A stretch of 64,000 nt of DNA from Neobacillus notoginsengisoli (GCF_003515685.1 NZ_QWEG01000009.1:124001-188000), one strand, 5' to 3'; positions 17,129 through 25,663 are shown, counted from the first letter of the stretch. The notes: generated by a model not told the origin, from the sequence alone. Made by a program: numbers and translations.

Positions 17129-17158
17129 AAAAGAGGGCGGTATCCACGTCCTCTTTTT
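17129..17158 (+). terminator. Terminator of the M32 carboxypeptidase gene
   Basis: AAAAGAGG and CCTCTTTT pair with a 13-nt loop, followed by more T residues. Confidence 0.75.
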
Positions 17159-17261
17159 ATGTAAAGATTTAAAAATAATTAAGAAAATTCTGGCTCTTTT
17201 TTCCTTTTTATTCTACTATTTAATTGTATCAAAAGTCCTATAAAACAGGGGGGAATGGAAG

Positions 17262-17462
17262 ATGGAGGCTTTAGAAGGAATCAGTATGGGTTTATTGCTG
17301 CCAATCTTGATTATTCAACTACTTTTACTAGTTGTTGCATTGGTTGATTTATTCAGGATTGAGAAGACAAATGGACCAAAATGGGCATGGGCGCTCGCAA
17401 TTTTATTTGCCAGCATTCTCGGCCCGGTCTGCTATTTTATTTTCGGGAGGAGAAATGAGTGA
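17262..17462 (+). CDS. PLDc_N domain membrane protein (YxlE-like)
   Basis: This 66-aa protein has two membrane helices. The second part carries the PLDc_N signature: DLFRIEKTNGPKWAWALAI and GPVCYFIFGR. It resembles YxlE, which in B. subtilis lies in the sigY operon before yxlF and yxlG. Here the same order of genes is kept: the stop codon overlaps the ATG of the ABC ATPase gene, and the permease gene overlaps the ATPase gene. GGGGGG precedes the start. No sigY, yxlC or yxlD homologue lies upstream, where the M32 carboxypeptidase is found instead. Confidence 0.85.
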   Translation: MEALEGISMGLLLPILIIQLLLLVVALVDLFRIEKTNGPKWAWALAILFASILGPVCYFIFGRRNE

Positions 17463-18370
17463 TGCCGCTTGTCAAAATCAGTGGCCTTAAAAAGAGTTTT
17501 AAAGGAAATGAAGTGATTAAAGGATTGAATTTCGTCCTTAAAAGAGGAAAATGCACCGCGCTGCTTGGCCCTAACGGCGCGGGAAAAACGACAACATTAA
17601 AAATGCTTTCAGGGCTTCTGGCGCCATCAACTGGAACAATTGAGTTTTCTGATGCAAAGAAAGGCGAGGATATCCGAAGATTTATTGGTTACCTGCCTCA
17701 GTATCCTGTTTTCTATGATTGGATGAGCGGCGGCGAATTTCTTGAATATGCTGGGAGGCTCGCCGGGCTGCAAAAAAAGGAGGCAAAGGAAAGGACAGAA
17801 GAACTGCTTGCCCTTACAGGAATTGCGGATGCAAAAAAGAGAGCTGTTGGCAAATACTCTGGCGGGATGAAACAAAGGCTTGGCATAGCCCAGGCGCTGA
17901 TTCACCGGCCGAAACTTATCATGCTTGATGAACCTGTCTCTGCTCTTGACCCTTTTGGGAGGCGGGAAGTCCTTGAATTGCTTGAGAGACTGAAAACGGA
18001 AACGACCGTTCTTTTTTCCACTCATATATTAAATGATGCTGAAGAAGTCTGTGACGAAATTCTGTTTTTGCATGACGGGAAGATTGTTGAAGCGGGAACA
18101 ATGGAGGAACTGAGGGAACGTCATCAGCAGCAAAAAATTGAACTTCAGTTCAGAGGTTCTGCCGAAAATGTTGAAGAACTATTCGCTGCTTCTCCTTTTG
18201 TCCAAAAAACTGTCCGCTCCGGTGCAAATCTGACATTACTCGTAAACGACATTGAGGGAGCGAGGAAGATTATTTTGCAAACAGCAAGCGAAAAAGATTT
18301 GCCGCTCGTAAAATTCGAGTCCAGCAGGATGTCACTTGAGGATATTTTTATGAAGGTGGTGGCCAAATGA
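17462..18370 (+). CDS. ABC transporter ATP-binding protein (YxlF-like)
   Basis: This is the ATPase subunit of an ABC transporter. Walker A GPNGAGKTT is near residue 38, the Q loop is in YLPQYP, the signature is YSGGMKQRLGIAQ, Walker B is LIMLDEP and the switch His is in FSTHIL. A C-terminal extension of about 80 residues follows the ATPase core. The start is ATG at 17462, sharing one base with the stop of the upstream gene; GGAGGAG lies 8 nt before it. A GTG three bases earlier is less likely. It pairs with the permease gene that overlaps its end. The exported or imported substrate is unknown. Confidence 0.92.
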   Translation: MPLVKISGLKKSFKGNEVIKGLNFVLKRGKCTALLGPNGAGKTTTLKMLSGLLAPSTGTIEFSDAKKGEDIRRFIGYLPQYPVFYDWMSGGEFLEYAGRLAGLQKKEAKERTEELLALTGIADAKKRAVGKYSGGMKQRLGIAQALIHRPKLIMLDEPVSALDPFGRREVLELLERLKTETTVLFSTHILNDAEEVCDEILFLHDGKIVEAGTMEELRERHQQQKIELQFRGSAENVEELFAASPFVQKTVRSGANLTLLVNDIEGARKIILQTASEKDLPLVKFESSRMSLEDIFMKVVAK

Positions 18371-19146
18371 GCCAGTGGCTGACCCTTTTTCAAAAAGAAC
18401 TGTTGGAAATGTGGCGGAATTTTAAATGGGTCTGGGTTCCAATTACATTTATTTTGCTCGGAGTCCAGGAACCCCTAATCAGTTATTACATGCCTCAAAT
18501 TATCGAGTCGGTTGGAAACCTGCCTGAGGGCGCGGTCATTGAAATTCCACCGCCTAGTGAAGCGGAAGTTTTAGTGAGTAGTATGGGCCAGTTCAATACG
18601 CTTGGTGTTCTTATTATTATTTTAGTTTCGATGTCTTTGGTTGCGGGCGAGCGAAAAAGCGGGATTGCAGCCATGATTCTTGTCAAACCGGTGTCCTACG
18701 CAAAATATATTACGGCCAAATGGGCGGGAAGCTTGCTGCTTGTATGGGTGGCTTTTCTGATTGGGATGCTGGCGTCCTGGTATTATACCGGTATTTTATT
18801 TGATTGGATTCCGATTGGAGACCTGCTTGGCGCAACCCTTTTGGAGGGGCTCTGGCTCTCATTTGTTCTTACCGTTTCGGTGTTTTTTAGTTCACTCCTT
18901 TTGGTTCCAGGAGCAGCAGGTTTTGCCGGTCTTGCAACGATTATCATATTGACAATCCTAAGCGGTTCTTTGGGGCATTGGCTTGAATGGAGCCCAGCTG
19001 GCTTGCCAGGCTATGCGGGGGGCTTATTGATGGCAGGTAAAGTTCCCGATGATACAGTAATGGCAGCTGTTCTATCGTTAGCCGCAATCATTGTTTTACT
19101 GACTGTTTCGGTTGTTGCCTTTAAGAGAAAAGAACTTGCTGCGTAA
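18367..19146 (+). CDS. ABC transporter permease (YxlG-like)
   Basis: This 259-aa integral membrane protein has about six hydrophobic segments, with the ABC-2 type motif GERKSGIAAMILVKPVSYAKYI after the second. It begins inside the last codons of the ATPase gene (ATGA overlap), so the two are translationally coupled. With YxlE- and YxlF-like proteins it would form one complex in the membrane. In B. subtilis the YxlCDEFG proteins limit SigY activity; whether this triad has such a role without a linked sigma factor is open. A terminator follows the stop. Confidence 0.88.
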   Translation: MSQWLTLFQKELLEMWRNFKWVWVPITFILLGVQEPLISYYMPQIIESVGNLPEGAVIEIPPPSEAEVLVSSMGQFNTLGVLIIILVSMSLVAGERKSGIAAMILVKPVSYAKYITAKWAGSLLLVWVAFLIGMLASWYYTGILFDWIPIGDLLGATLLEGLWLSFVLTVSVFFSSLLLVPGAAGFAGLATIIILTILSGSLGHWLEWSPAGLPGYAGGLLMAGKVPDDTVMAAVLSLAAIIVLLTVSVVAFKRKELAA

Positions 19147-19154
19147 AAAAACTG

Positions 19155-19186
19155 AAAAAGCTACCCGTTTGATGGGTAGCTTTTTT
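19155..19186 (+). terminator. Terminator of the yxlEFG-like operon
   Basis: AAAAGCTACCC and GGGTAGCTTTT form a perfect stem with a 7-nt loop and a run of T. Confidence 0.9.
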
Positions 19187-19223
19187 GGATCCACGGTAAT
19201 TTAATACTTGGGAAGAAGCTTTT

Positions 19224-19261
19224 AAAAAACCGGTTTGGACTTCATCGTCCAGCCGGTTTTT
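19224..19261 (-). terminator. Terminator of the alpha/beta hydrolase gene
   Basis: AAAACCGG/CCGGTTTT arms enclose a further TGGAC/GTCCA pairing. It lies just after the stop codon of the minus-strand gene. Confidence 0.85.
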
Positions 19262-19265
19262 CATG

Positions 19266-20132
19266 TTAGCTCAATGAGTGTAAAAACGAAATGACTTCAT
19301 TGAAAGCGTCCTTTACGGCAGGATCATCCATGTTTTCATCGAATACATGTACTCCGCCAGGAATCGTGATCAGCTTGTTTGGCACTCCTGCTTCTGTCAG
19401 TGCCTTAGCCATTTTTACTGATTCTTCATACGGAACATCATCATCTTTTGTCCCGTGTAAAAGGAGGGTTGGCGGGAAATCAGCGGATACATTCCAATAA
19501 GGCGACCACTTTTTGACCAGATCTCTCTGCAAAATAGGGTCATAACCTGTCATATCTTCAATCCAGCTGCCAGTCTGGCGCCCGTACAAGTAAATACCGA
19601 ACCGCTGGTTGATTGGCCCCTCGGAGAGTGGTTCCTTTTTAATGAGCATATCGACAAGCTCTTTCGGAACGCTCGACATAGCGCGGAAATAAGCACTCGA
19701 CTCTGTAGCCCATCTATCAATAATATCCCCGTATCCATAAAAGGAAATAATGCCTTTAGGTTTTGTTTCAAAAGTTCCGGAAAGCAGGGAAAGGTAACCG
19801 CCTGCCGAACCGCCCGAGATGAAAATCCTTTCCGGGTCGATTTGAAACAGTTCAGATCCTTTGGTCTTGAGCCAAAGAAAAGCGTCTTCCACATCAAGTT
19901 TGATATCCGCAATTTTTGTTTCGGGGGCAAGCCGGTAATCAATTGAAAACACCGCAAAGCCCGCTTCATTATATAGCTTGATTTGCTCTTCTTTCATATC
20001 GTCACGTGAACCAAAGATCAGCCCACCGCCATGAATATACATGAGAACAGGAGCGTTCCGAGCTTCAACACCGTAAAAATCGGCTTTGATTTCATGGGAG
20101 CCTGCCTGTTTATACACAATCGTTTTTTTCAT
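19266..20132 (-). CDS. Alpha/beta hydrolase, esterase/lipase (HSL-like)
   Basis: This is a cytoplasmic esterase of the hormone-sensitive-lipase-like group. The oxyanion motif HGGGLIFGS is near residue 34, the nucleophile elbow is GGSAGGY (Ser near residue 110), and the acid and His are in LHGTKDDDVPY and PGGVHVFDE. The length of 288 aa is normal. The physiological ester is unknown. It is a single gene; the 300-bp region upstream faces the transporter operon at 20440. Confidence 0.88.
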   Translation of the reverse strand: MKKTIVYKQAGSHEIKADFYGVEARNAPVLMYIHGGGLIFGSRDDMKEEQIKLYNEAGFAVFSIDYRLAPETKIADIKLDVEDAFLWLKTKGSELFQIDPERIFISGGSAGGYLSLLSGTFETKPKGIISFYGYGDIIDRWATESSAYFRAMSSVPKELVDMLIKKEPLSEGPINQRFGIYLYGRQTGSWIEDMTGYDPILQRDLVKKWSPYWNVSADFPPTLLLHGTKDDDVPYEESVKMAKALTEAGVPNKLITIPGGVHVFDENMDDPAVKDAFNEVISFLHSLS

Positions 20133-20439
20133 TTACAATCCACTTCTTTCTTTAAAATAGCTTTTCAAACTAGGAAATAGTTTTAGTATAACAAGGCTGT
20201 TCGGAAAAAACACAATTAACTACGTTTTTTAATGAATGTTTAATGTTACACAACAGGAGGGAAGGGTGGGGGTATTTCATGTTAACCGTACATAGTTTGT
20301 GGAGGTTATGTGGAAACTTAATGAGGGACAGCCGCTTACTTAGGATGCTGCAGGATGCATTTTTCGCATTTGCTAAGTGGGTTTATTGTAACCCTGAACA
20401 ACTTTATTCTAGTTAAATTTTATAAATAAGGAGAAGATC
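20133..20439. other. Divergent intergenic region with possible leader
   Basis: About 300 bp between the esterase and transporter genes. The transporter start is preceded by AAGGAGAAG. A 45-codon frame from ATG 20279 to TAA 20416 runs towards the transporter, but its best ribosome-site match is poorly spaced. An ACTTAG/CTAAGT pair around 20337-20377 could form a weak stem. I see no known riboswitch. Confidence 0.4.
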
Positions 20440-21801
20440 ATGAAAAAAATCACTAAAATTTCATCCTTGTTTGCTGCTATCTTGTTCGTGGTTATTTCCG
20501 CCACCCAAGTGTTTGCAGCAGAACAAGTAGCGGATATTAAAACGCCTACAGGATTTTATGCTCTGATCGTCATCATTCCGCTTATCGTCATTCTCGCTCT
20601 CCTGTTCATGAAAGTGGACATGATTGCTGCAGGTTTCGTCGGCGGTGTCCTCGCGATGCTGATTGGCGGTATCGGGCTCGCCCACGCCAACGATCAGTTT
20701 CTGAAAACAATTCCGGGCATGCTGTCCATAACAGTTCCGATCATTAACTCGGCAATTGCGATGGCGGTTTTCAAATCCGGCGGTTACACTGCGGCTTTAA
20801 CATTAGTCCGCCGGGGGATTAAAGGCAAGGTTGAGTATTTCGCCGCCTTTATCGTTATTTTGCAGGCTGCTGCTACATACATGTCAGGAATCGGCGGCGG
20901 AAGCGCGATGGTTATCGCTCCATTGGCATTTGCGGCTGTTGGCGCGATTCCTGAATTAATCGCTGCAATGTCCATTGCGGCGGCTGTATCGTTTACGACT
21001 TCACCAGCTTCCCTGGAGTCTGGTATTGTGTCAAAATTATCTGGTATTGCGGTTGCTGATTATGTTGATGAAATGCGGATTTATTGGATTGGTTTTACGA
21101 TCCTTGCAATCATCATTGGTTTCTATGGCGCGAAGAAACGTAAGGTGATCTTTAAGGGCGAAGAAAGCGAAGAATTTGCCGGCAAGACAACTGGCCAAAT
21201 CTTTAAAGTAACAATCCCGGTCATCTTCCTGCTCGGTGCAGTCATTTTCGGGCCGTTCATTAACGACGCGATCAACGTGCCGCTGTTCACGCCATTAGTG
21301 TACACGGTCATCACACTAATCCTGATCTTCCTGTGCACGAAGTTTAATCTGAATGAATCAATCAATGCGATGATCGATGGATCAACGTATATCCTTACAA
21401 GATTGTTGGCAGTAGGTATTTTCCTTACCTTTATTAATATCATTGGCGACACAGGCGCTTTCGCGGTGATCGCAGGTATTGCTGAAAAAGCGCCGGGCAC
21501 GTTGGTCGTTCCTGCCGCTGTTCTGGCGGGAATCCTTGTTGGTATTCCCGCTGGTGCGTATGTTGGCTCAATTTTAGGACTCGTTTTGCCAGTGGCTGTA
21601 TCCCTTAATTTCCCATTAGCCGCACTTGGATTTGTTGCAATGGGCGTTGGTCTAGGAAGCCAGTTGAGCTTTGTTAATATTACGATGCAGGCACTGTCTT
21701 CAGGATTCCAAATCCCGATCATCGAAGTTGTGAAAGGAAACGCCAGGTGGGTTGGATTATCCATGGCTATTTTGTTAGTCCTATCGTTCTTCATGGGCTA
21801 A
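20440..21801 (+). CDS. Putative transporter, multi-span membrane protein
   Basis: This 453-aa protein begins with a cleavable-looking signal (MKKITKISSLFAAILFVV, then VFAAEQ) and has about eleven further hydrophobic segments with Gly-rich turns such as GIGGGSAM and GIPAGAYVGS, arranged in two similar halves. This is reminiscent of ion-transporter superfamily permeases (CitMHS/NhaD-like), but I cannot place it in a named family with certainty. It is followed 21 bp later by an amidohydrolase gene and then by an M20 amidohydrolase, suggesting uptake of a nitrogen-containing compound that the two enzymes degrade. The substrate is unknown. Confidence 0.75.
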   Translation: MKKITKISSLFAAILFVVISATQVFAAEQVADIKTPTGFYALIVIIPLIVILALLFMKVDMIAAGFVGGVLAMLIGGIGLAHANDQFLKTIPGMLSITVPIINSAIAMAVFKSGGYTAALTLVRRGIKGKVEYFAAFIVILQAAATYMSGIGGGSAMVIAPLAFAAVGAIPELIAAMSIAAAVSFTTSPASLESGIVSKLSGIAVADYVDEMRIYWIGFTILAIIIGFYGAKKRKVIFKGEESEEFAGKTTGQIFKVTIPVIFLLGAVIFGPFINDAINVPLFTPLVYTVITLILIFLCTKFNLNESINAMIDGSTYILTRLLAVGIFLTFINIIGDTGAFAVIAGIAEKAPGTLVVPAAVLAGILVGIPAGAYVGSILGLVLPVAVSLNFPLAALGFVAMGVGLGSQLSFVNITMQALSSGFQIPIIEVVKGNARWVGLSMAILLVLSFFMG

Positions 21802-21822
21802 AAGTAAATTCTGGAGGTTAGG

Positions 21823-23055
21823 TTGATGGACATTTTATTCAAGCAAGTAAGGCTGAAAGATGGCGATTCTTTGAAAGACGTAGCCATTAAAGATGGAAAA
21901 ATCGAAGCAATCGAAAACGAACTAAATGTGGAAGCTTCTAGAGTAATCGAAGGCAGAGGAAAAGTATTGATCCCCGGCCTTGTCGAAAGCCACATCCACC
22001 TGGATAAGGCTTTGATTGCCGACAGGCTGCCAAACAAATCCGGCACATTGCAAGAGGCACTTAAAGTAACAGCTGAATTAAAACCGACTTTTTCAAAAGA
22101 AGACATTCTCGACAGGGCTGAGCGTACCCTTCAAATGCTGATCAAGCATGGTACAACTCACATCCGTACACATTCTGAATTCGACCCATCCCAAGGCTTT
22201 ACAGGCTTCGAAACAGTCATGGGGTTGAAGGAAAAGTACAAGGGAATCGTGGATATCCAGGTTGTCGCATTCCCGCAGGAAGGGATTTTGAAAGCGCCTG
22301 GAACAGAAAAGATGATGTACGAGGCAATGGATATGGGTGCCGATGTTGTCGGCGGAATCCCATACAATGATACTCCTTGGGATAAGCATATTGATCTCGT
22401 CTTTGAAATCGCCAAGAAATACGACAAGCCAGTCGACTTCCACCAGGACTTCAAAGACGGCCCCGAAGGAATGAACATAGAATATGTATGTGAAAAAACG
22501 ATTAATGAAGGTTATCAGGGCCGCGTTTCTGTCGGACATTTGACTGCACTTGGAGCGCTCCCTAAAGACCGCCTCCAGCCAATCATCGAGAAGATGGCTG
22601 AAGCGCAAATCAGTGTCATGAGCCTGCCTGCAACCGACCTTCACCTTGGCGGAAGGCATGACGAGTACAATGTACGCCGTGCCCTGACCCCAATCCGCGC
22701 ACTCCGCGATGGCGGCGTAAACATGTGTATTGCAACAAATAACATCCGCAACGCCTTCACACCATACGGAACGGGCGACGTCATGCTCACTGCCATGCTG
22801 GCGATCCCTGCAGCCCACCTTGGCGGCGCGGATGACCTGCCCACTGTATTGCCGATGATTACAACCAACCCTGCAAAAGCCTTGCAAATTTCCGGTTACG
22901 GGATCGCAGTAGGTAACAACGCGGACGTTGTCCTGCTCGAAACAGAGTCTGTTACAAACGCAATCATCGACATGCCGGCTAAGCTATTTGTTGTTAAAAG
23001 CGGTAAAGTGACCGTTGAAACGAAGAAATCTGTTCAGTTTTCCTTCGGAAATTGA
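21823..23055 (+). CDS. Amidohydrolase family protein, cytosine-deaminase-like
   Basis: This is a cytoplasmic member of the amidohydrolase superfamily, closest in pattern to cytosine deaminase and related aminohydrolases. Metal-site motifs include SHIHLDKA (HxH at about residues 60-62), DFHQDF and SVGHLTALG. The position that usually holds the metal-binding Asp (TDN) reads ATNNIRNAF, with Asn306, so the metal site may be altered. C-terminal TTNPAKAL and NADVVLL are typical of the family. GGAGGTTAGG precedes the start. It is in an operon with the transporter upstream and ends at a terminator; the actual substrate cannot be named. Confidence 0.82.
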   Translation: MMDILFKQVRLKDGDSLKDVAIKDGKIEAIENELNVEASRVIEGRGKVLIPGLVESHIHLDKALIADRLPNKSGTLQEALKVTAELKPTFSKEDILDRAERTLQMLIKHGTTHIRTHSEFDPSQGFTGFETVMGLKEKYKGIVDIQVVAFPQEGILKAPGTEKMMYEAMDMGADVVGGIPYNDTPWDKHIDLVFEIAKKYDKPVDFHQDFKDGPEGMNIEYVCEKTINEGYQGRVSVGHLTALGALPKDRLQPIIEKMAEAQISVMSLPATDLHLGGRHDEYNVRRALTPIRALRDGGVNMCIATNNIRNAFTPYGTGDVMLTAMLAIPAAHLGGADDLPTVLPMITTNPAKALQISGYGIAVGNNADVVLLETESVTNAIIDMPAKLFVVKSGKVTVETKKSVQFSFGN

Positions 23056-23065
23056 ATAAACTTTT

Positions 23066-23099
23066 GCAAAAAGGCGGCAGCGAATGTCGTCTTTTTTGC
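23066..23099 (+). terminator. Terminator after the amidohydrolase gene
   Basis: GCAAAAAGGCGGCA and TGTCGTCTTTTTTGC pair with one bulge and some G-T pairs. The following T-rich stretch supports termination. Confidence 0.65.
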
Positions 23100-23101
23100 T
23101 G

Positions 23102-23129
23102 TTGACAAATTTTTTATTAAGATTATTTT
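23102..23129 (+). promoter_or_regulatory. Candidate SigA promoter of the M20 amidohydrolase gene
   Basis: TTGACA at 23102-23107 and TATTTT at 23124-23129 are 16 nt apart. The -35 is perfect and the -10 matches 4 of 6 positions. It lies directly after the terminator and about 100 bp before the gene. Confidence 0.4.
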
Positions 23130-23226
23130 GAAATTTATAAAAAAAACATGGTAAGCTAATCTCATGCGTTAAAATTGGTTTCTGACTCTACAGGACCTTT
23201 TTGCAAAATGTATTTAAGGGAGATGC

Positions 23227-24414
23227 ATGGACATGGAAACAGCTTTAGTAAACCTCAATGAACTTGCCGAACAAGTAACTGGGCAGGTGGTGGAGTGGAG
23301 AAGGTATCTGCATAGCCATCCGGAATTATCCTTTCAGGAAGAAAATACAGCGCAATTCGTATATGACACACTTGCCGGATTCGGCGGGCTTGAGCTGTCG
23401 CGCCCGACAAAAACAAGCGTGATGGCCAGGTTGATTGGCAGCCAGCCAGGTAAGGTTCTAGCCATCCGCGCCGATATGGATGCACTGCCAATTACAGAGG
23501 AAAACGATTTCGAGTTCAAATCGAAGAATCCAGGCGTCATGCATGCTTGCGGCCATGATGGCCATACGGCGATGCTTCTCGGCACCGCAAAAGTTCTTGT
23601 CGGATTAAAAGACAGGATCAAAGGGGAAGTCCGCTTTTTGTTCCAGCATGCTGAAGAATTGTTCCCGGGCGGGGCGGAGGAAATGGTATCGGCAGGTGTC
23701 ATGGATGGAGTTGACCTCGTCATCGGCACCCATCTTTGGTCGACGCTGCCATATGGCAAGGTAGGTGTTGTGTATGGTCCGATGATGGCGGCGCCAGACA
23801 CGTTCTGGATAACGGTAACCGGAAAAGGCGGACACGCAGCACTTCCACATCAAACAATCGATTCAATTGCAGTAGCGTCACAGGTCGTGACGAACCTCCA
23901 GCACATTGTCTCCCGGAATACCGATCCGCTTGATAATCTTGTACTATCCGTTACCAAATTCGTCGGCGGGACGACCCATAATGTCATCCCGGGTTCTGTT
24001 GAAATGTGCGGAACTGTACGCAGCTTTGACCCACAGCTTCGTGAGTCAATGCCAGCTTTGATGGAAAGGGTCATTAAGGGAATTACCGAGGCCCATGGCG
24101 CGTCCTATGAATTTAAATACGAATTCGGTTACCGCCCGGTCATCAATGATGCCGAAGTGACAAAGGTAATTGAAGAGACCGTCCTTGAAGTATTTGGTGA
24201 AGAGGCACTCGACCTCATGAAACCGAATATGGGCGGCGAAGACTTCTCCGCTTTCCAGCAAAAAGCACCTGGTGCATTCTTCTATGTAGGAGCCGGAAAC
24301 GAAGACAAAGGAATTGTCTATCCGCACCACCACGCACGCTTCACCATTGATGAAGACGCACTGGAAGTTGGCGTAAAAACGTTCCTTCATGCTAGTTTTA
24401 AGTTTTTGGGGTGA
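23227..24414 (+). CDS. M20 family amidohydrolase (N-acyl amino acid/hippurate hydrolase-like)
   Basis: This is a cytoplasmic dinuclear-metal amidohydrolase of peptidase family M20D. The metal ligands fit the pattern: HACGHDGHTAM (Cys/His/Asp/His), QHAEELFPGG (Glu pair) and a distal His in PHHHARFT. The lid domain includes GKGGHAALPHQTIDSI. Family members cleave N-acyl amino acids, hippurate or aminoacylated auxin-like compounds. Its position after the deaminase-like gene suggests a second step in the same pathway, although a terminator and a new promoter lie between. AAGGGAG precedes ATG 23227; an in-frame ATG at 23233 is possible. Confidence 0.9.
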   Translation: MDMETALVNLNELAEQVTGQVVEWRRYLHSHPELSFQEENTAQFVYDTLAGFGGLELSRPTKTSVMARLIGSQPGKVLAIRADMDALPITEENDFEFKSKNPGVMHACGHDGHTAMLLGTAKVLVGLKDRIKGEVRFLFQHAEELFPGGAEEMVSAGVMDGVDLVIGTHLWSTLPYGKVGVVYGPMMAAPDTFWITVTGKGGHAALPHQTIDSIAVASQVVTNLQHIVSRNTDPLDNLVLSVTKFVGGTTHNVIPGSVEMCGTVRSFDPQLRESMPALMERVIKGITEAHGASYEFKYEFGYRPVINDAEVTKVIEETVLEVFGEEALDLMKPNMGGEDFSAFQQKAPGAFFYVGAGNEDKGIVYPHHHARFTIDEDALEVGVKTFLHASFKFLG

Positions 24415-24489
24415 GGAGCAAGTTTAGGGTATGGCGAATAAGGTGTGCATTTGTAAGACGCTGATAAGCTTGTAATGCTGTTAATACTG

Positions 24490-25089
24490 TTAATGTGACC
24501 GTACGGGGCTTGTTCTCTGTACGGTTTTTGTTTCCGGAAATTTATTGGCAGTCCGCTCGATAAAATCAAGGTAATTTTTCGCGTTAGGTTTCTTGAAATA
24601 GGATAAGAGGCGGCTTGTAGTAACAAGTGGGGAAGGTTCTGTAGATGCATAGGCGGGGTAACTGCTCCAATCATAATCTTCAAGCTTTGATACCAAACCA
24701 GCCCTTAACGGATTCAGATGGATATACCTGCTAAGCTCCAGCTCATATTTTTTGTTTCCGACCAGGACTGCGTTGAACCTTTTATCAAACACGTGGCCTG
24801 TGTGGTGATGTTTTTTATTGAAATAAACGGCATAAGCCGAGTTAATATACTGCATGATTTTCCAGGGAGGCTGGTCTGCAGTTTCCAGTTGAAGGTGGAC
24901 ATGGTTTGGCATTATGCAAAACGCATGCAGTTGAAAGCCGAACCTGTTCTTTGCTGTTTCAAGGAACAACAAGTACATCACCCGATCATGGTCATCATGA
25001 AATAGCAGAGCTCTGCGGATCCCCCGGCATGTAATATGATACATCGCTCCGGGGAACCATTCACGGTTTTTCCTTGGCAAAAAAATCAC
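24490..25089 (-). CDS. REP-associated tyrosine transposase (RAYT-type Y1 transposase)
   Basis: This 199-aa protein belongs to the IS200/IS605-like Y1 HUH group. The HUH motif is CIMPNHVHLQLE (His63 and His65). The RAYT-type C-terminal signature follows: GHVFDKRFNAVLV and KKYELELSRYIHLNPLRAGLV, whose Tyr residues include the expected catalytic one. WSSYPAY is also typical of the family. RAYTs are usually single-copy domesticated genes that mobilise REP/REPIN palindromes rather than themselves, and no IS ends are obvious here. Its 3' end overlaps the terminator of the M20 gene, and its upstream region is a CTAG-rich block. Confidence 0.85.
   Translation of the reverse strand: MIFLPRKNREWFPGAMYHITCRGIRRALLFHDDHDRVMYLLFLETAKNRFGFQLHAFCIMPNHVHLQLETADQPPWKIMQYINSAYAVYFNKKHHHTGHVFDKRFNAVLVGNKKYELELSRYIHLNPLRAGLVSKLEDYDWSSYPAYASTEPSPLVTTSRLLSYFKKPNAKNYLDFIERTANKFPETKTVQRTSPVRSH
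24498..24530 (+). terminator. Terminator of the M20 gene, overlapping the transposase 3' end
   Basis: ACCGTAC and GTACGGT pair around a 14-nt loop and are followed by TTTTT on the plus strand. It lies inside the last codons of the convergent transposase gene. Confidence 0.75.
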
Positions 25090-25663
25090 TCCTAATGGTT
25101 ATTTAGTGAAATGGAAAATTTGAAAACTTATTAATGGAGGGCAATTGGGGAGAACAGATTGTTTTGCTGAGTGGCTTTTAGTTCATCTTATCTTTTAATT
25201 TATTATTTGGCAAAAGTTTATTTTGCAGATGTCCGGTATAATAACTAGTTATTCGTGTGAAAAATTAAATTGTTGAAAAGGCCTAGTTATTTTAGGAATT
25301 TAAAAATGGAAGTACATGATGAAGACTAGTCAACTTTTTGTCAAAAAGGATGTTTTCCACTAGTGAATTATGACTAGATTTTAATTTTTATATAGTAGGC
25401 GTCTGACCCCTACTAGTTTTCTAACTGAAAATATAGTTATTTAACTAGGTAAGTACGCAAGGCAAACTAGTAATTTGCCCCCCAACTTGTTAAAAAAACA
25501 GTGAAAAAGTGCCATATAACTAACTAGTTATCCTCCCCACAAGAAAAACCCCAATACCACCCACCCGAAAGAATCCATACCAAACCCTTAAATTTGCATT
25601 CCCACACCCAAAATGGCACCATAATAGTTGCGTGTTTACCACTTTTTGCAAGGAGGACATAGA
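25090..25663. repeat. CTAG-rich palindromic block upstream of the transposase
   Basis: This AT-rich 574-bp intergenic region has no gene. Between 25244 and 25527 the tetramer CTAG occurs nine times, six of them as ACTAGT, several within longer palindromes: ATAACTAGTTAT (25241-25252), GACTAGTC (about 25325-25332), CACTAGTG and TAACTAGTTA (25521-25530). CTAG is normally rare in bacterial DNA. The clustered palindromes next to the transposase start could be its target or regulatory sites; that is inference. Confidence 0.65.

Noticed and set aside
20279-20416. 45-codon leader peptide before the putative transporter gene
   Set aside because: The nearest good ribosome-site match is too far from the ATG, and the peptide shows no recognisable pattern.
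22093-22887. 264-aa minus-strand ORF opposite the amidohydrolase gene
   Set aside because: It is antisense to a well-supported enzyme, has no recognisable domain and no ribosome site.
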